DNA of 64,000 bases from Diplolepis rosae (taxonomy: Eukaryota > Arthropoda > Insecta > Hymenoptera > Diplolepididae), in contig JAPYXD010000704.1 of NCBI GenBank assembly GCA_030998225.1, forward strand, positions 9,858,001-9,922,000. The letters run 5' to 3'. This document shows, in pieces, positions 21,777-33,388 of the stretch. Position 1 is the stretch's first letter. Every line of letters begins with the position of its first letter. The position numbers and the translations under genes are program-made. A model generated the notes under the pieces. It was not told where the DNA came from. It saw only the letters and a list, made by a program, of their open reading frames with translations, and did not search any database.

Positions 21777-22150
21777 CACTCAGCAAAAAAATTTGATTGA
21801 GTGAAAGAAAATAATTTGTTTGAAAGGCTTTTTTTGATTGAAACAAAAGATTTATTTGAATTAAATAACGTGTATTCAAATAAAAACAAATATATTTGGG
21901 CCAAATAAATATTTGTTTAAATCAAATAAATTTATCTTCAAAACAAACAAAGTATTACATTCGTAAATGGTCAAAGATATAATTTATTTGATTTAAGGCA
22001 GAAATTTGATTTGACAAAATTTTTCTCTGATCCAAAGGTACTTTGAATCAAACAAATTTTATTTAATTCAAATAAATAATTTTTTTATATCGAAGAAAGT
22101 CGTTCAAACAAATAATTTTCTTTGATTCAATCAAATCATTTTTCTGAGTG
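21777..22150. mobile_element. 374-bp MITE with CACTCAG termini
   Basis: Left end CACTCAGCAAAAAAATTTGA and right end TCAAATCATTTTTCTGAGTG are inverted. The arms continue with GAAAGAAAATAATTTGTTTGAA and its inverse. The interior is built from ATTTATTTGAAT-like words in both directions. Target duplication is unclear. 28029-29365 has similar ACACTCAGAAAAAA ends. Confidence 0.65.
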
Positions 22151-22214
22151 CGACATAAACTTTTCTAATGTGTTTCGGGACGTTCGACATGGCCCCTGAT
22201 GCCTTGAAAATTTT

Positions 22215-22860
22215 TTTTGGAAAATTAAATTTTGAAACTTACCACTGTATAGGAAATTTTGTGGCACATCTTTTTCCCATTGTCAGAACGTTGCAGCTTT
22301 TACGAATCGATCATTTTTGCTGTTTCGTGCCAGGGCCCCAAAATTGCATTTTTCTCGCTGGTATCGAAGAAAAGATATTACTTGAATTACAGTTTTCATT
22401 TAATTGCATGAAATAATATATTAATATGTTTATTAATTGGTTACTTCAATTGAATAAGTTCTTTCTATGAAACCTTATTACATATGCTGATGAAGATTTC
22501 TACCGCTGTCATTTTTCACTTACTCAAGATTCCCTCGATGAACAAAGTGATTAAACATTTTATAACACAATACCAATATTGCTTCACAAAAAATTATTTT
22601 ATGTTATAGAAACGATGAATTTCAAATCGATCGTCAGCTTCAGAATAGTTGAAAGAGTTACCCCTCGAATTTTCATGTAATAATATTGAGAACTTTGTCT
22701 TTGAGAGTAAGTTGAAGTAAACATATTAATTTAATTTTTTTTCTCAAAAAATCCAGTTTTTGGTCTTTTTTCACAAATGGTAAAAGAAACAATTTTTTAC
22801 AATGAGAAAAAAGATGCGCCATGAGATTTCCTATACAGTGGTGAGTTTCACAATGTATTT
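22215..22860. repeat. Inverted pair of short repeats
   Basis: TTACCACTGTATAGGAAATTTT followed by CATCTTTTTCCCATTG (22236-22280) is inverted at 22795-22850. The copies are about 85% alike and 500 bp apart. This may be a small TIR element with eroded ends, or two solo repeats. The open frames across it have no recognised similarity. Confidence 0.4.
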
Positions 22861-23577
22861 TACTTTTTCGTTTGTTAAATAATGTGATAAGATAATGTAT
22901 TGTATAATATATTTGAATTGTTTTCAACCGGGGCTCATTTTTTTCTAATAAGATGATCGACTGTATAAATACCTTCGTTATCGTTATTACTATAATTTTT
23001 ATTTTAATCATGATTTTAGTAGCAATCAAAATACGTAGCAAAACAAGCTTGGATTATCTATTTCAACTCTTGAACTCTTAGTTTATATGGAATGCACCTT
23101 TATTATATTTTTAACATTTCAAACTGATATATAAGGATATGCCCTTTAACAAATTTATATCCATCTTTCGTGTGGGTGTACTTATATATTAGCAAACAGT
23201 TTGACAGAATTCGTTTTGAATATAAATCATTAGTGATTTATGGATACATATAGACTTTGATTGATGACAATATCATTCGTGATTTGCAACAATTCAATCG
23301 ATTGAAGCAGCCTAGGCTCAGCTAACAGATACTTTCATATTTTTCCATTTAAACAGACTCAAAATGGCTAATAATAATATTTAGAATACTGTATAAAACA
23401 TATATCCCTGCTGTTAAAAAAAAGGGTCTTACTAATGGGCGTGAATTTTATTTAAAAGAGTAATTTGTGTTTCCATAAACAACGACCACTAATCACTATA
23501 ATATGTAGTATTATCATTTTTATATTAAATTAATTCGAACAATGAAAATCGTAATTGGCTGAAATGTCCCTGGTTTA
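22861..23577. other. AT-rich stretch, nothing recognised
   Basis: No gene, RNA or repeat structure is recognised here. Confidence 0.4.
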
Positions 23578-24652
23578 ATTTCCAAATTTTGAGCCGCTAA
23601 ATCTGAATGCGGTCTCAGGATTTCTCCTGGACCCCACAATTTTACCCTAGCCTAGGGAAAAAGTCTGATATCTTGGACATTTCAGGCTCTGTTAAAGTAA
23701 TATTTATCCACGGGAAAGTTAATAAAGCAGTGTTGTTTCTACGTATTTCGAGTCGCTAAGTTCGAATCCGACCGTGGAACCTCAAGTTTTGCTAAGTTAT
23801 ATTCTTTTTCCCCTAGGCTAGGGGAATTCTGAGATATTGTAGAAAAATTCTTACGTCAGATATGAATTTAGCATCTCAAAATATATAAAGATATCATCTT
23901 TTTCGTGCAAAAATAAAACCTCCTTGAAGCCTCAAATTTTGCTAAGTTATACATTTTTTCCCCTAGGATTGGAGAATTCCGAGGTACTGTGGGAGAATTC
24001 TAATGGCAGATTCGAACTTAGCGATTCGTGATGCGGAAAGATATCACTTTTTCGTCCAAAAATGAAATCTTCGTGAAACCTTAAGTTTTGCTAAGTCATA
24101 CACTTTTTCCCCTAGTCTAGGGGAATTCTGCGGTACTGTAGAAAAATTCTAATGACGGATTCGGACTTAAAAACTCGAAATACAGAAAGATATCATCTTT
24201 TTTATGCAAAAATATAACCTCGGTGAAACCTCAAGTTTTGCTAAATTATACTATTTTTCCCCTAGACTAGGGGGATTCTGAGGTACTGTGGGAGAATTCT
24301 AATGTCAGATTCGAACTTAGCGACTCGTGATGCGGAAAGATATCAGCTTTTTCGTCCAAAAAGAAATCTTCGTGAAACCTAAAGTTTTCCTATGTTATAC
24401 ACTTTTTCCCCTAGTCTAGGGGAATTCTGCGGTAATGTAGAAAAATTCTAATGTCGAATTCGAACCTAGCGACTCAAGATACGTAGAAATCACATTGTTT
24501 CATTATCTTTCCTGTGGGTAAATATTACTTTAACGGAGCCTGAAACGTCCAAGATATCAGACTTTTTCCCTAGGCTAGGGGAAAATTTCTGGGTCCAGGG
24601 GAAATTCTAAGACCGGATTCGGATTCAGCGGTTCAAAATCCAAAAGGGTAGC
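23578..24652. mobile_element. TIR element enclosing five ~150-bp tandem repeats
   Basis: The outer ~170 bp at each side are inverted copies. Both contain CCTAGCCTAGGGAAAAAGTC, GATATCTTGGAC, TTTCAGGCTC and GTTAAAGTAATATTTA in mirrored order. Between them five direct units repeat with a period of 149-150 bp. The TTTTCCCCTAG box lies at about 23811, 23961, 24110, 24260 and 24409. Each unit carries this CCCCTAG/CTAGGGG palindrome, then a GGAATTCTG..GTA segment, TCGAACTTAGCGACTCG and GAAAGATATCA. Units differ by about 10-20%. No coding sequence. Confidence 0.75.
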
Positions 24653-25092
24653 CTAGTCACATGTAAATTTCAGACCACCTTTTTTTTTGGGTCTGTGTTA
24701 TTGATATAATGATATTATTACTATTTAGTATCATTAGCCTGACACTTTGTAAAATGTAATTATTATTATTTATGTTAATCGTCTTCAAGGATTGAAAACA
24801 GTCAGTATTTGTAAAATTAAATATTGTGAGTTTGCCCACCTGCAAATCATCCGATCTAATGCTGCAATTTCACTTTATTAACACATGTGAAACAGCGAAA
24901 TTGAAAAGAACATCAAATAATAGTCATTTCGGCTGAACTGATAATATTTACCATGAAATCGTCAACAATTTATGTAAACCATTGAATAATATGTGATCGT
25001 GTTTATCTAGCTGATAATAATGAAGGAAATGAGTAGTGGTGAAAATTATTATTCATTTTTTTATAAAATTGATGTTATTTTTGTGTCATTAA

Positions 25093-25649
25093 GGTAGTTC
25101 GTTCACGAAAATTAGACCTCAGGCAAAAATAGATAATTTTGCTTTCAAGAATAGCAATATTATTATTGAATGGCAAATTTAAAAGAGATAAGATTATTTT
25201 TCATGAAAAAAATTTGAAACACAAAGAAATCATTTTATTAATGAATTTTATTTTTGCCCAAACTTATTTTCTTATGGCTTCGAGCCAAATTTTAAAAAAT
25301 GATGCGATTCTAATAAATCATGGTTGATTTTTTTAGGAAAAAGATTCTCTACAACATGCCCGTCTCCTATTTTTAAAATTGAATTAATTATTATCAAATA
25401 CAGCAATTTGTTTATAAAAATGTTGTTTTGAAAAATTGTTTTTTCATAATTTCAGCCATTTAAGAATTCATTTTCAAAAATTGGAAACGGTCAAGCTGCA
25501 GAAAATGTTTTTCCTAAAAAAATAAACCGTGATTTTCATGAGAAATAATCTTATCTCTTTCAAATTAGCCCTTCAATAACAAAATTGCTATTCTTGAAAG
25601 CAAAATTATTTTTTTTTGCCTGAGGTCTAATTTTCGTGAACGAACTACC
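25093..25649. mobile_element. TTAA-type fold-back MITE, family K2 copy 2
   Basis: TTAA flanks both ends (25089-25092 and 25650-25653). Termini GGTAGTTCGTTCACGAAAAT and its inverse ATTTTCGTGAACGAACTACC are perfect for over 30 bp. The 557-bp body is nearly a full palindrome. This is the best-preserved copy. No protein is encoded. Confidence 0.85.
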
Positions 25650-25653
25650 TTAA

Positions 25654-25984
25654 CGAAACTCATTTCTTCGTTCTTTGTTTTAAATCACTTATGTCGTAAT
25701 TAAAATCTGTTAATTTATTCGCTACTATTTTTCATAAACAATAACACTTAAAAAATGATTACGCGTATAGATCAAACTATATATTCAAATAAATAAAAGT
25801 ATCAATTGTCATTACTTTAATAACATCAATAAATAGTTGTTAAATTCTCAATTTCAATGATTATAGATTAACATAATTTAAAGATACTCGTCTAAAAAAT
25901 GAAAAAGATCTCATTGTTAAAGGCTAAAAATTTCGCTAAATATCTATAATTACCGTTCTTTTAATGAAAATTTATTTACGCTAT
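25654..25984. other. AT-rich stretch, nothing recognised
   Basis: No recognisable feature between the K2 MITE and the TTGGCC-rich repeat. Confidence 0.35.
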
Positions 25985-26357
25985 ACCCAAGTGTGAAGTT
26001 TAATACGGTCCAACACTGGCCCAACACCGGCAAAAATGTTGGCGAAGATCGGTTGCCAATAACGTGCCGTTGCTGGAATAATAACTCCGGTATGCACTTG
26101 GTGGCCAATTCTGGCCCAAACTCTGGCCGCCAACACTTGTTTTCGGCACAGCAACGGGCTTGGTATAGGGCCGATACTGGGCCAAGTTTCGGCTGAAGGT
26201 CGGTAAATTTAAACAGTCGACAAAGGCCACCTTCGACGGCCCAGCACTTGACCGATGCAAACGGCAAAACTGGCCCAATAACAATAGCCGACTCTTGGCT
26301 GCCGAGATTGGGCCAATATTGTCCCGTATTATCAGCTTTGGCAATTCGCACTTATGT
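25985..26357. repeat. TTGGCC/GGCCAA-rich palindromic repeat
   Basis: The GC content rises and about 15 short GGCC-centred words occur in both orientations (CTGGCCCAA, TTGGGCCAAT, GGTTGCCAATA). Possible inverted ends are AAGTGTGAAGTT on the left and AATTCGCACTTA on the right. Both strands show frames over 100 codons, but they consist of repeated Leu/Gly/Pro/Trp words forced by the motif and are not genes. Confidence 0.55.
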
Positions 26358-26865
26358 ACAATGCACAGAGAAAAATGCGGAAATTAATGAAGAAAATCTT
26401 TCTAAAATTAAATGTAAATTTAATTCGCCTTAAACCATTGCGATTCTATTCACGTTAATTCATGAACATACTTGAAAAGTGTCACTAAATTTTAGCGAAT
26501 CGATTCTATAGTAAATGTGATAATACATCATTTACCTGGATTCGAAGTATAGATAGCAATATTGCGTATCTGCATATGTGTGCTGTAATCCATTTAAAGC
26601 GATTCAAATCGATTCTTGAGGTTATCATCACTACCATTAAAATACTGAAATATGTACATTCCAAATCATCTCCTCATTAGTCTAACCAAGATTTGAATGA
26701 ATGAAACGTTTTCTTCCAAATTCAAAGAAGAGGTATATGCATTAATGAAAAAAAAATTCCTCTATATTTGGCACAATAGTCCGTTCCCTTAGAACTTGGT
26801 TATTTTCCAACGCCTGAGCTAAATGGTTTCTTTATCATTTGTTAGTGGAGTTTATGTGGGTGTAG
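26358..26865. other. AT-rich stretch, nothing recognised
   Basis: No gene, RNA or clear repeat. Confidence 0.35.
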
Positions 26866-27645
26866 TTCCGAAAAGGTCTAACCTCCGTTTTCTTTGGAAC
26901 TACGTGTACTTACGTATTTTGATGCGCTGATTACGAATATCATAGTGAAAATTGGCGCAAATTTGAATTTAATGATGTAAACCATAAAAACCCATAAAAT
27001 TATGGTTTTTTCCATTTATTTTCGTAAATAATGGGAATTACGAAAAATATTTCAAATGAAAGTTGTAGATCTCATCGAGGTGCACATTTTATGTTGTATT
27101 AATTTTTATCATACAGGTGATAGTTTTCCAGGAAAATATAAACAAAGTTTAGAAGTTGTAACAGGGTGGAGCCAGTACAGAATACTTTAAGGTTACTATT
27201 CTGGTTCCTTTATCGTGTATTGAAAGTGGGGGGGACGACTAAATACTGTAGCATTGTTGTTTTTGCATGCACTATTCTGGTTCCTTTATCGTGTATTGAA
27301 GGGGGGGGGGGGGGGGGGGGCATGACTAAATACTGTAGCATTGTTGTTCTTTGCATGCAGAAACCTGTTATTACCAGTATATAAATGGTTTTAGAGAAAA
27401 AAATGTACCGAGCACAAAAGATGTATTTTTTTATGCTCAACAACTTTTATTTGAAATACTTTTCAAAATTTTCATTACTTACATAAATAAATGAAAAAAA
27501 CCATGTTTTTATGGATTTTTTATGGTTTTCATCATTAAATTCAAATTATCGCCAACTTTCAGTATGATATTCGCAATCAGCGCATCAAAATACGTAAGTA
27601 TACGTAGTTCCAAAGGATTCGGAGGTCAGACCTATTCGGGACGTT
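26866..27645. mobile_element. TIR element with ~200-bp arms, internal 105-bp duplication and a G20 tract
   Basis: Left arm (26866-27080) and right arm (27430-27645) are inverted copies that share GGAACTACGT.TACTTACGTA and TTTTGATGCGCTGATT. The centre has two direct copies of a ~105-bp unit starting ACTATTCTGGTTCCTTTATC and ending CTGTAGCATTGTTGT. The second contains an uninterrupted run of about 20 G (27301-27320), the first a run of seven. Frames across this are composition artefacts. Confidence 0.65.
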
Positions 27646-28028
27646 ATCCGTTTATGTTTCCCAATAGCAATATCTATACTATTATTCCGTTGGTCCGGTT
27701 AAGATAAAATATTGCGTGAGGAAGTTCTGGTGAATGTTTCAGTAGATCAATATTCACGTAAGTGATGAGAAGGGAAAAGAAACCCTCTCTCTTGATGGAT
27801 AGGAAAAAACCTTTTTCGATGTCTCGGGAGATTATTCCCGCTCATAGTGGTGTGTAAAGAAAGTAAAGGTACAAGGGATTCGATACTAGAAACTAAGATC
27901 GTCTAGACAAACACTAGATCCAACAAAAGCCAATGTACACAGTTTCTTAATGGGTAACTCACATACCAAAAATGGAAAGTTGCCGATCAATACAAAGAAA
28001 TAGTCTGACAAAACAAAATCCGTGACTT
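27646..28028. other. Non-coding stretch, nothing recognised
   Basis: Slightly higher GC than its flanks but no open frame or repeat of note. Confidence 0.3.
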
Positions 28029-29365
28029 ACACTCAGAAAAAAGGTTCAGTTAAATTTACTAAAGCTAATTGGTTAAAAAATTTCCAATTAAAATTACTAA
28101 ACTTTTAGTTAATTTTACGAGATAAATTGTTTACTTATTATGGTTAAAAAATTCTGGTTATATATATTCTGTTATTATTATTCCAGTTAATTTTACAGGA
28201 AAATATGTTAAAATTAGTTTCGAGATATACCGTTGGCAGCGTTACTGTCTGCATAATCTGACACTTTTTCGTTTTTCGCTAGGGTAGAGCGGGGTGGATA
28301 GGACACCGGGGTAAGACGGGACGGTACATTTTCACGTAAATTATGTGAGTTTTGAGATTATTCTTTTTATTATATTATACACTTTTTACAGATCTGATCA
28401 GCTGGCACTTCCACAACGGAATATTAATATTTATTTTATGCCACATTTTTAGTCTAATTATAGACAAATTTTGGGTGGTGATTCCGATTTTTGGGCTCTT
28501 GTATTTTTCTCAAAAAAAACAAATTTTAGGTGGAGGTACTAAGTGCCCGACCAGCTAGCACCTCCAGTACATGAAAACCTTAAAGTTTACAAAATTGACT
28601 ATACCCGCATTTCGGGTCATTTTCGGGCTCTTGAAATACCCAAAAATCAATTTAAAAAAAACAATCCCTATCACTGACAAGCAACCCTTAATTTTGAAAA
28701 ATACTTTTTCGGCAAAATAAACTACTCCAGAATTTCGGGTTATTATCGGGCTCTTGAGATACCGAAAATTAATTTTCGATAACCCAACTTTTCTTGACTG
28801 GAATTATTTTTACAAAGTTTCAAAGAAAATGAGAATAAAGTGTACAAGGTGTTAAGTTAGTCGAAGTTAGATAACTTGAAGGAAAAATTCAAAGGTAAAG
28901 AAATTTGTAGATTGTGGATTTATATGTATTCAAATGTACATTTTCAATAATAATATAAACAAAATAAAATAACTCAACAATAAATATATATTTTTTCTTT
29001 TTGAAAATTACAATTCTCATGTCTTTAAATCACTATTCATTTGTAAGGTTATGTTAACATTCAACCGGGAAATCCCAGTTTTAACTAAAAATATGGTAAT
29101 CTTAAATGGACTAAATTAGTTAAATTTACCGGAATATAAAATCATGAATGCAACGAGAAATTTTTCACTAGAAAAATTACGGTGATATCAACTAGAAAAT
29201 TCCATTACATTAACTGGAATAAAAGATCAAAACAACCGAGAAGTGTTTACTAGAATTTCTAAAATTTTTAACCAGAATTAATAGTCCAGATCTCCGTAAC
29301 ATTCTTTCCGGTTGAAATAACCGGAATTCTGGTTGTTTTAAACAGATTTTCTTTGCGTATATTTT
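28029..29365. mobile_element. Probable composite MITE with AACCAGAATT words and an internal insert
   Basis: The left part (28029-28210) and right part (29060-29365) share AACTAAAA/TTTTAGTT, TAATTTTAC and CCAGAATT words in opposite orientation. ACACTCAGAAAAAA is at the left edge. The middle (28270-29050) differs: GAGCGGGGTGGATAGGACAC, then three spaced copies of TTTCGGGT.ATT.TCGGGCTCTTGA (near 28490, 28611 and 28734). The middle is probably a second element. Boundaries are approximate. Confidence 0.45.
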
Positions 29366-29611
29366 TGAAACTTGTAGTCATGTTTTCATACATAATTAAA
29401 TAGCGGAATTAACTGGGTTAAATATGATGAATGTGGTACGGTTGGAACAACCTTTGATTATCAATGAATATAATTGAAAAATCAATTATTTTCTTCAAAT
29501 ATACTTATTTTTATGGATAAGATTACTATAATATAAGTTCCGTGACAAGGGAATATTATCTCGAGTCTGCTTGAAAATTTTATGATTTAATTTTATAAAT
29601 AGAAAAAATAT

Positions 29612-30010
29612 TAATCGATCAGAGAATATTCTGACCATTCTCTGACCTTGCATTATTATGGCTAGGAACGGTAAAAAAAAAAATTTAAAGCATTGTAATT
29701 ATGATTCTGCGATCAAATTTGAAATAGAAGGTTTAGGAATAAATACAATAATTTTATCGTTGTAAAATGAAATTACTGAATTTATACCTTCAGGTATATG
29801 ATTTGTTTCTAGTTTTTATCGCTGAAAAATAAAATTATTGTATTTATTCGTACACCTTCTAATTCAAATTTCATCGCAGAATCATAATTGCAATGCTTTA
29901 AATGTTTTTCTTACCGTTCTTAGCTATAAGAATGCGAATGCAGAGAATGGTCAAAGAATGGTTAGAGAATGGTCACAGAACAGTCTGAGTATTCTATGAC
30001 CGTTCTATCC
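29612..30010. mobile_element. ~400-bp hairpin MITE
   Basis: The halves are inverted. AGAATATTCTGACCATTCTC, ACGGTAAAAA, AAAGCATTGTAATTATGATTC and AAATACAATAATTTTAT in the left half recur reversed in the right half. The right end has additional GAATGGTCA units. No coding capacity; target duplication not determined. Confidence 0.6.
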
Positions 30011-30921
30011 AACAGGGTCCGCTAAGAAATTCAAGAAAAATATTGGCTTGTATAACATGTTTCAGTCGTTTTACAGATTGAAGGTGAAATTGCGCATTTA
30101 TAGAATAAAAGATTGGAAGGCAACACAAATTTTGAAATAGAACAGAACACTTCCGAATGTATCAAAACCAACTACTCTCAAAGGAAAAATTATGGAATCT
30201 GGATCAGAAACGAATAAACGTATTGATTTCTCTTGAAATCCACCTGGAGATTAGGAAAATTTTATAAGGAACTTTGTTATTACATTCGTGCTGGCTTAAC
30301 TCAAAAGGTTCTCAATGTTGGAATAAAGAATTGAAGAAAATAGAAAAAGTTACTTTGTTCTTTTACTTCTACAAGTTCATTTTTCTCTTAGCAAGGAAAT
30401 TCAATAAATTGAGTTATCGTATTTGGCATAGTAATATCTATTTAAAATAAAACCAAATTACGAATAGATTGTACCTTATCCAATTATTCGATTGACTTAT
30501 TTTTCTTAAACGTTATTGTGCCTGTATAGAATTTTAAATTGGGACATAAAAATAGTGTATTCCAAAATTGTTATATTGGTCAAGAGTTACCATACTTGTT
30601 ATTTTTGTTCTCTAACATTCTACGTGTCCTCTTCATTATACAGATTCATACCTTAGGCAAATATTAGGATGCTGGTCACGTATTGGACACGAATACTTGA
30701 ATTATATAGCACAATTTAGTTTACCACCCTTATCTAATTCAATATGTATTTCCGTTGTTCTAATTTGCATTAATTAATCATTACCTCAAGATTCTGGTTT
30801 CTCAAGCCAAACTCAATTTTCAAGTGTAAAATCAAATAACTGCAACAAATGAACATAAATAATTGAAAAAAAAGTATTACTCTTTAAAAAATGTATTATT
30901 TCCATTTTTATGAAATGACTA
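30011..30921. other. AT-rich stretch, nothing recognised
   Basis: No gene, RNA or repeat structure recognised. Confidence 0.4.
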
Positions 30922-30925
30922 TTAA

Positions 30926-31118
30926 GGCCATGGACTAACCTGGTCACGTGACTAGATTCCTATTTTATCGGAATCAAACAGACATTTTTTAGCAGATTTC
31001 ATTAATTCTCACAAATTTTCAACTTTCTATCTCATTTTTTACAGAATAGGGTTACACAAATTCAAAACTAAAATAAGGTAGGAATCTAGTCACGTGATCC
31101 GGTTGGTTACTTAGGAAA
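30926..31118. mobile_element. TTAA-type hairpin MITE with GGCCATGGAC terminus
   Basis: After TTAA (30922-30925) the element starts GGCCATGGACTAACCTGGTC, then ACGTGACTAGATTCCTATTT. The inverse, AGGAATCTAGTCACGTGATC, is at about 31081-31102. The right terminus is eroded. A decayed left end of the same family appears at 40130-40170. The GGCCAT start resembles family K1 at 34019. Confidence 0.55.
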
Positions 31119-31559
31119 TTAGCAAATTTTATTGATTTTAGGTTTCTAAGGTAAATGCACCAGTCCTCGGACAGTTAAGACATCAGAGCGGAAAAAATAA
31201 TAAACCTTTCCATGAAATTGCAATCTATTGTTCATTTATCATAGTAGAAATATTAGGGATATCATTTTCTTCACAAAAATATACTTGATAATGGTTTTGA
31301 GTCATCAATTTTGATAATATAAAAGAATTATGATGATTGATACACGTGTGTCAGTCCCCGGAAAAGTCAAATGTGATTGCGTGAGTGGCCGGAAATGCAT
31401 GCTCGAGTCTCCGGACAAGATAATTATTAAAAGTACATTAATTGAAACAATATATAACACGTTTATTTTTGTTTTTAACGAACTTTTTAATACAATCAAT
31501 CAATATTTGTGTTAAACAAAAATTATTTCATTATTTAATTGCAACGCATACGAACGCTA

Positions 31560-32005
31560 GTCATCGTTAATATCTTCATCGATTGCTTTGGCCTTTTCTG
31601 TCTTCTTCCTCTTGGTCAGTGTTTGATTCTCAACTGCTTCTGCTTTTCGATTTTCTTGTCTTCGTTTGTCCTTTCCAGCGTTTTCCTCTCTTTTGATCCT
31701 TGTTTTCGTTTCGCTTTTTCAATCTGCTTCTCTTTCTTAATCCTATCAAACTCAGCACGCTCCTCCGTCTTTTTCTTTGCTTATTCTATTGCTTTCTCCT
31801 TCTTAATTTTTGCCAACACTGGTTTTCCTTCTTGTTGCTGTTTTCTCAGCTTTACCCTCTCTTCCTTTTCAAGCTGAATTGCGAGTTTCTTTTCCTCATG
31901 CTCTATACCATTCCATCCAACCGTCTCCCGTTGCAGCGTACGGTTGAGAATGTTTGTCAACTCTTTTCTTCTTATTTGTTGCTTGCGATAGTGAAGGGCA
32001 AACAA
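31560..32005 (-). pseudogene. Lys/Glu-rich transposon protein tail, copy B
   Basis: The minus-strand frame reads KQQIRRKELTNILNRTLQRE, TVGWNGIEHEEKK, then a Lys/Glu/Gln heptad-like stretch. It is open for 74 codons to a stop at 31781. The reading continues past it with EEHAEFDRIKKEKQIEKAKR. The composition predicts a coiled coil. It is better preserved than copy A. The family is uncertain; pogo/Tigger-like is possible. Confidence 0.4.
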
Positions 32006-32784
32006 TAGTATATTACGTGCCTAGGCGCACAATGAGGGTTATTGCGCGATGAGCGACAATGCTCGCAGGAGATCGAAGCCAAGGCGTAGCCGAGACGAAG
32101 CCGAGACGAATCCGAGGCGCGATCCGTCCTGCGAGTATTGTCGCGAGTCTCGTAATTTCCCGAATTGTGTGCATTGGCACGTATTCTATTTTACGTGACT
32201 TCGGTGCGTATACGAGTTTTTACGCTACAGTTGAGAGTAGCGTAATGTTGTGTATTACGATACAGAGGAATGTAATGTAAAATTGAACTACGCATGCGCC
32301 TATTACGATACAGTGGAGCGTAATCTTCTTATTCTTCTTCTTCTTCGTACAGCGTTGGCACCGTACTGACAAAGCCTTGTACATTTGAACTGCCCGTGCG
32401 TCTATTACAATACGCTACTACTACACAAAGTCGAGAAATTCAAAATGGCCGGAAGTATTCGCGGAATGTCAAGCGAGATGGGCGATAATCACGGCAATTT
32501 CGACATTTCCAGATTGGATTCGAGTGTACGCATAAAAACTCGTATATGCGCCGAAGTCACATAAAATAGAATATGTGCCAATGCACACAATTCGGGTAAT
32601 TACGAGACTCGCTTAAAATGCTCGCAGGACTGATCGCGCCTCGACTTCGTCTGGGCTTTGCCTCAGCTACGTCTCGACTACGCATCGGCTACACCTCGAC
32701 TAAGCCTTGGCTTCGATCTCCTGCGAGCATTGTCGCTCGTCACGCAATAACCTTTATTGTGCGCCTAGGCACGTAATATACTAT
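32006..32784. mobile_element. Fold-back copy 2 carrying the NRF-1 core and an ATG fragment
   Basis: Arms at 32006-32225 and 32525-32784 are inverted copies with TTACGTGCCTAGGCGCAC and GCGACAATGCTCGCAGGA. The centre holds the inverted promoter core (palindrome CGCATGCGCC at 32291-32300; the second palindrome is mutated). On the plus strand it carries ATG at 32444 with MAGSIRGMSSEMGDNHGNFD, matching the exon at 4229. After FD the match to 4106-4229 ends and the frame enters the arm, so the gene fragment is truncated. Confidence 0.65.
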
Positions 32785-32901
32785 TTGCTTTCTCATAAGT
32801 TTGAAATTTGTGCTCTGAGGCGACCATCTCGACATCCTTTAATGAGCCGCAATTTGTTGTAAATTTTTCTTATCGGAAAACGATGGAATATGCATTAATT
32901 A

Positions 32902-33385
32902 CACAGGTCTGCAAGGTTTTGTTGTTGAAAAGCTATGGGTCGTTTCCGGAGTAATTTTTGACGTAGAATGCGAATCCGGAATCAGAATCAGCCTATCACG
33001 TCAGGATTCTCAGATATTTGAGGTTATGTGCTCGAAAAATGGGGTTTTTCGCTACTTTTGAGGTTATGTACAGGGCGCAAGAAATTTTTTTGGTTTTTTT
33101 TTCTCAAATGTCATCATTTAGCACTACTCTTTCCCTTTAAAATGAGCTATTAAACAGTCACGAGCGATCTTTTTTCACAAAGATACGACCATATCAAGTT
33201 TTGACATTTATCCGAACAACCTTATGAGCATTCATATTGACTCTTTGGTGCATACCCTTCTGCATTCGAAAATTTATCTTGAAAATTTGTGCTTGCGGGT
33301 TTTGATGGTCTGTGAATAAGAATTTACAGTCAGAAAAATACAAAAATACAAAAAAAAATACAAACCCATTATTTGCAGACCTGTG
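32902..33385. mobile_element. PIF/Harbinger-like element, copy 2 (internally deleted)
   Basis: TTA flanks both ends (32899-32901 and 33386-33388). The termini are CACAGGTCTGCAAGG and its inverse GCAGACCTGTG. The left 430 bp match 20496-20925. Most of the right arm is lost; only about 30 bp remain after an A-rich junction. Confidence 0.75.
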
Positions 33386-33388
33386 TTA

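Larger units (their letters stand above)
31152..32784 (-). mobile_element. TIR element copy B, inverted relative to 6110-7770
   Basis: The left edge, read in reverse, ends ATGCACCAGTCCTCGGAC like element A. The sequence then matches 7000-7770 of element A almost base for base in reverse, including the Lys/Glu-rich ORF and the junction into the fold-back. The other terminal repeat seen at 6113 in element A is absent here; the copy ends with the outer edge of the fold-back at about 32784. Confidence 0.6.

Noticed and set aside
22673..23041. 122-codon minus-strand frame
   Set aside because: Ile/Lys-rich low-complexity product in AT-rich DNA, overlapping an inverted repeat.
23811..24420. CRISPR-like array of regularly spaced repeats
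   Set aside because: Units are contiguous 150-bp tandem repeats with diverged sequence throughout, not short identical repeats with unique spacers, and lie in a eukaryotic TIR element.
25950..26351. 133-codon minus-strand and 114-codon frames
   Set aside because: They cover the TTGGCC-rich palindromic repeat on both strands and are composition artefacts.
31539..32008. Plus-strand frames of 112 and 102 codons rich in Phe/Ser/Leu
   Set aside because: They are the antisense of the Lys/Glu-rich transposon protein frame on the minus strand.
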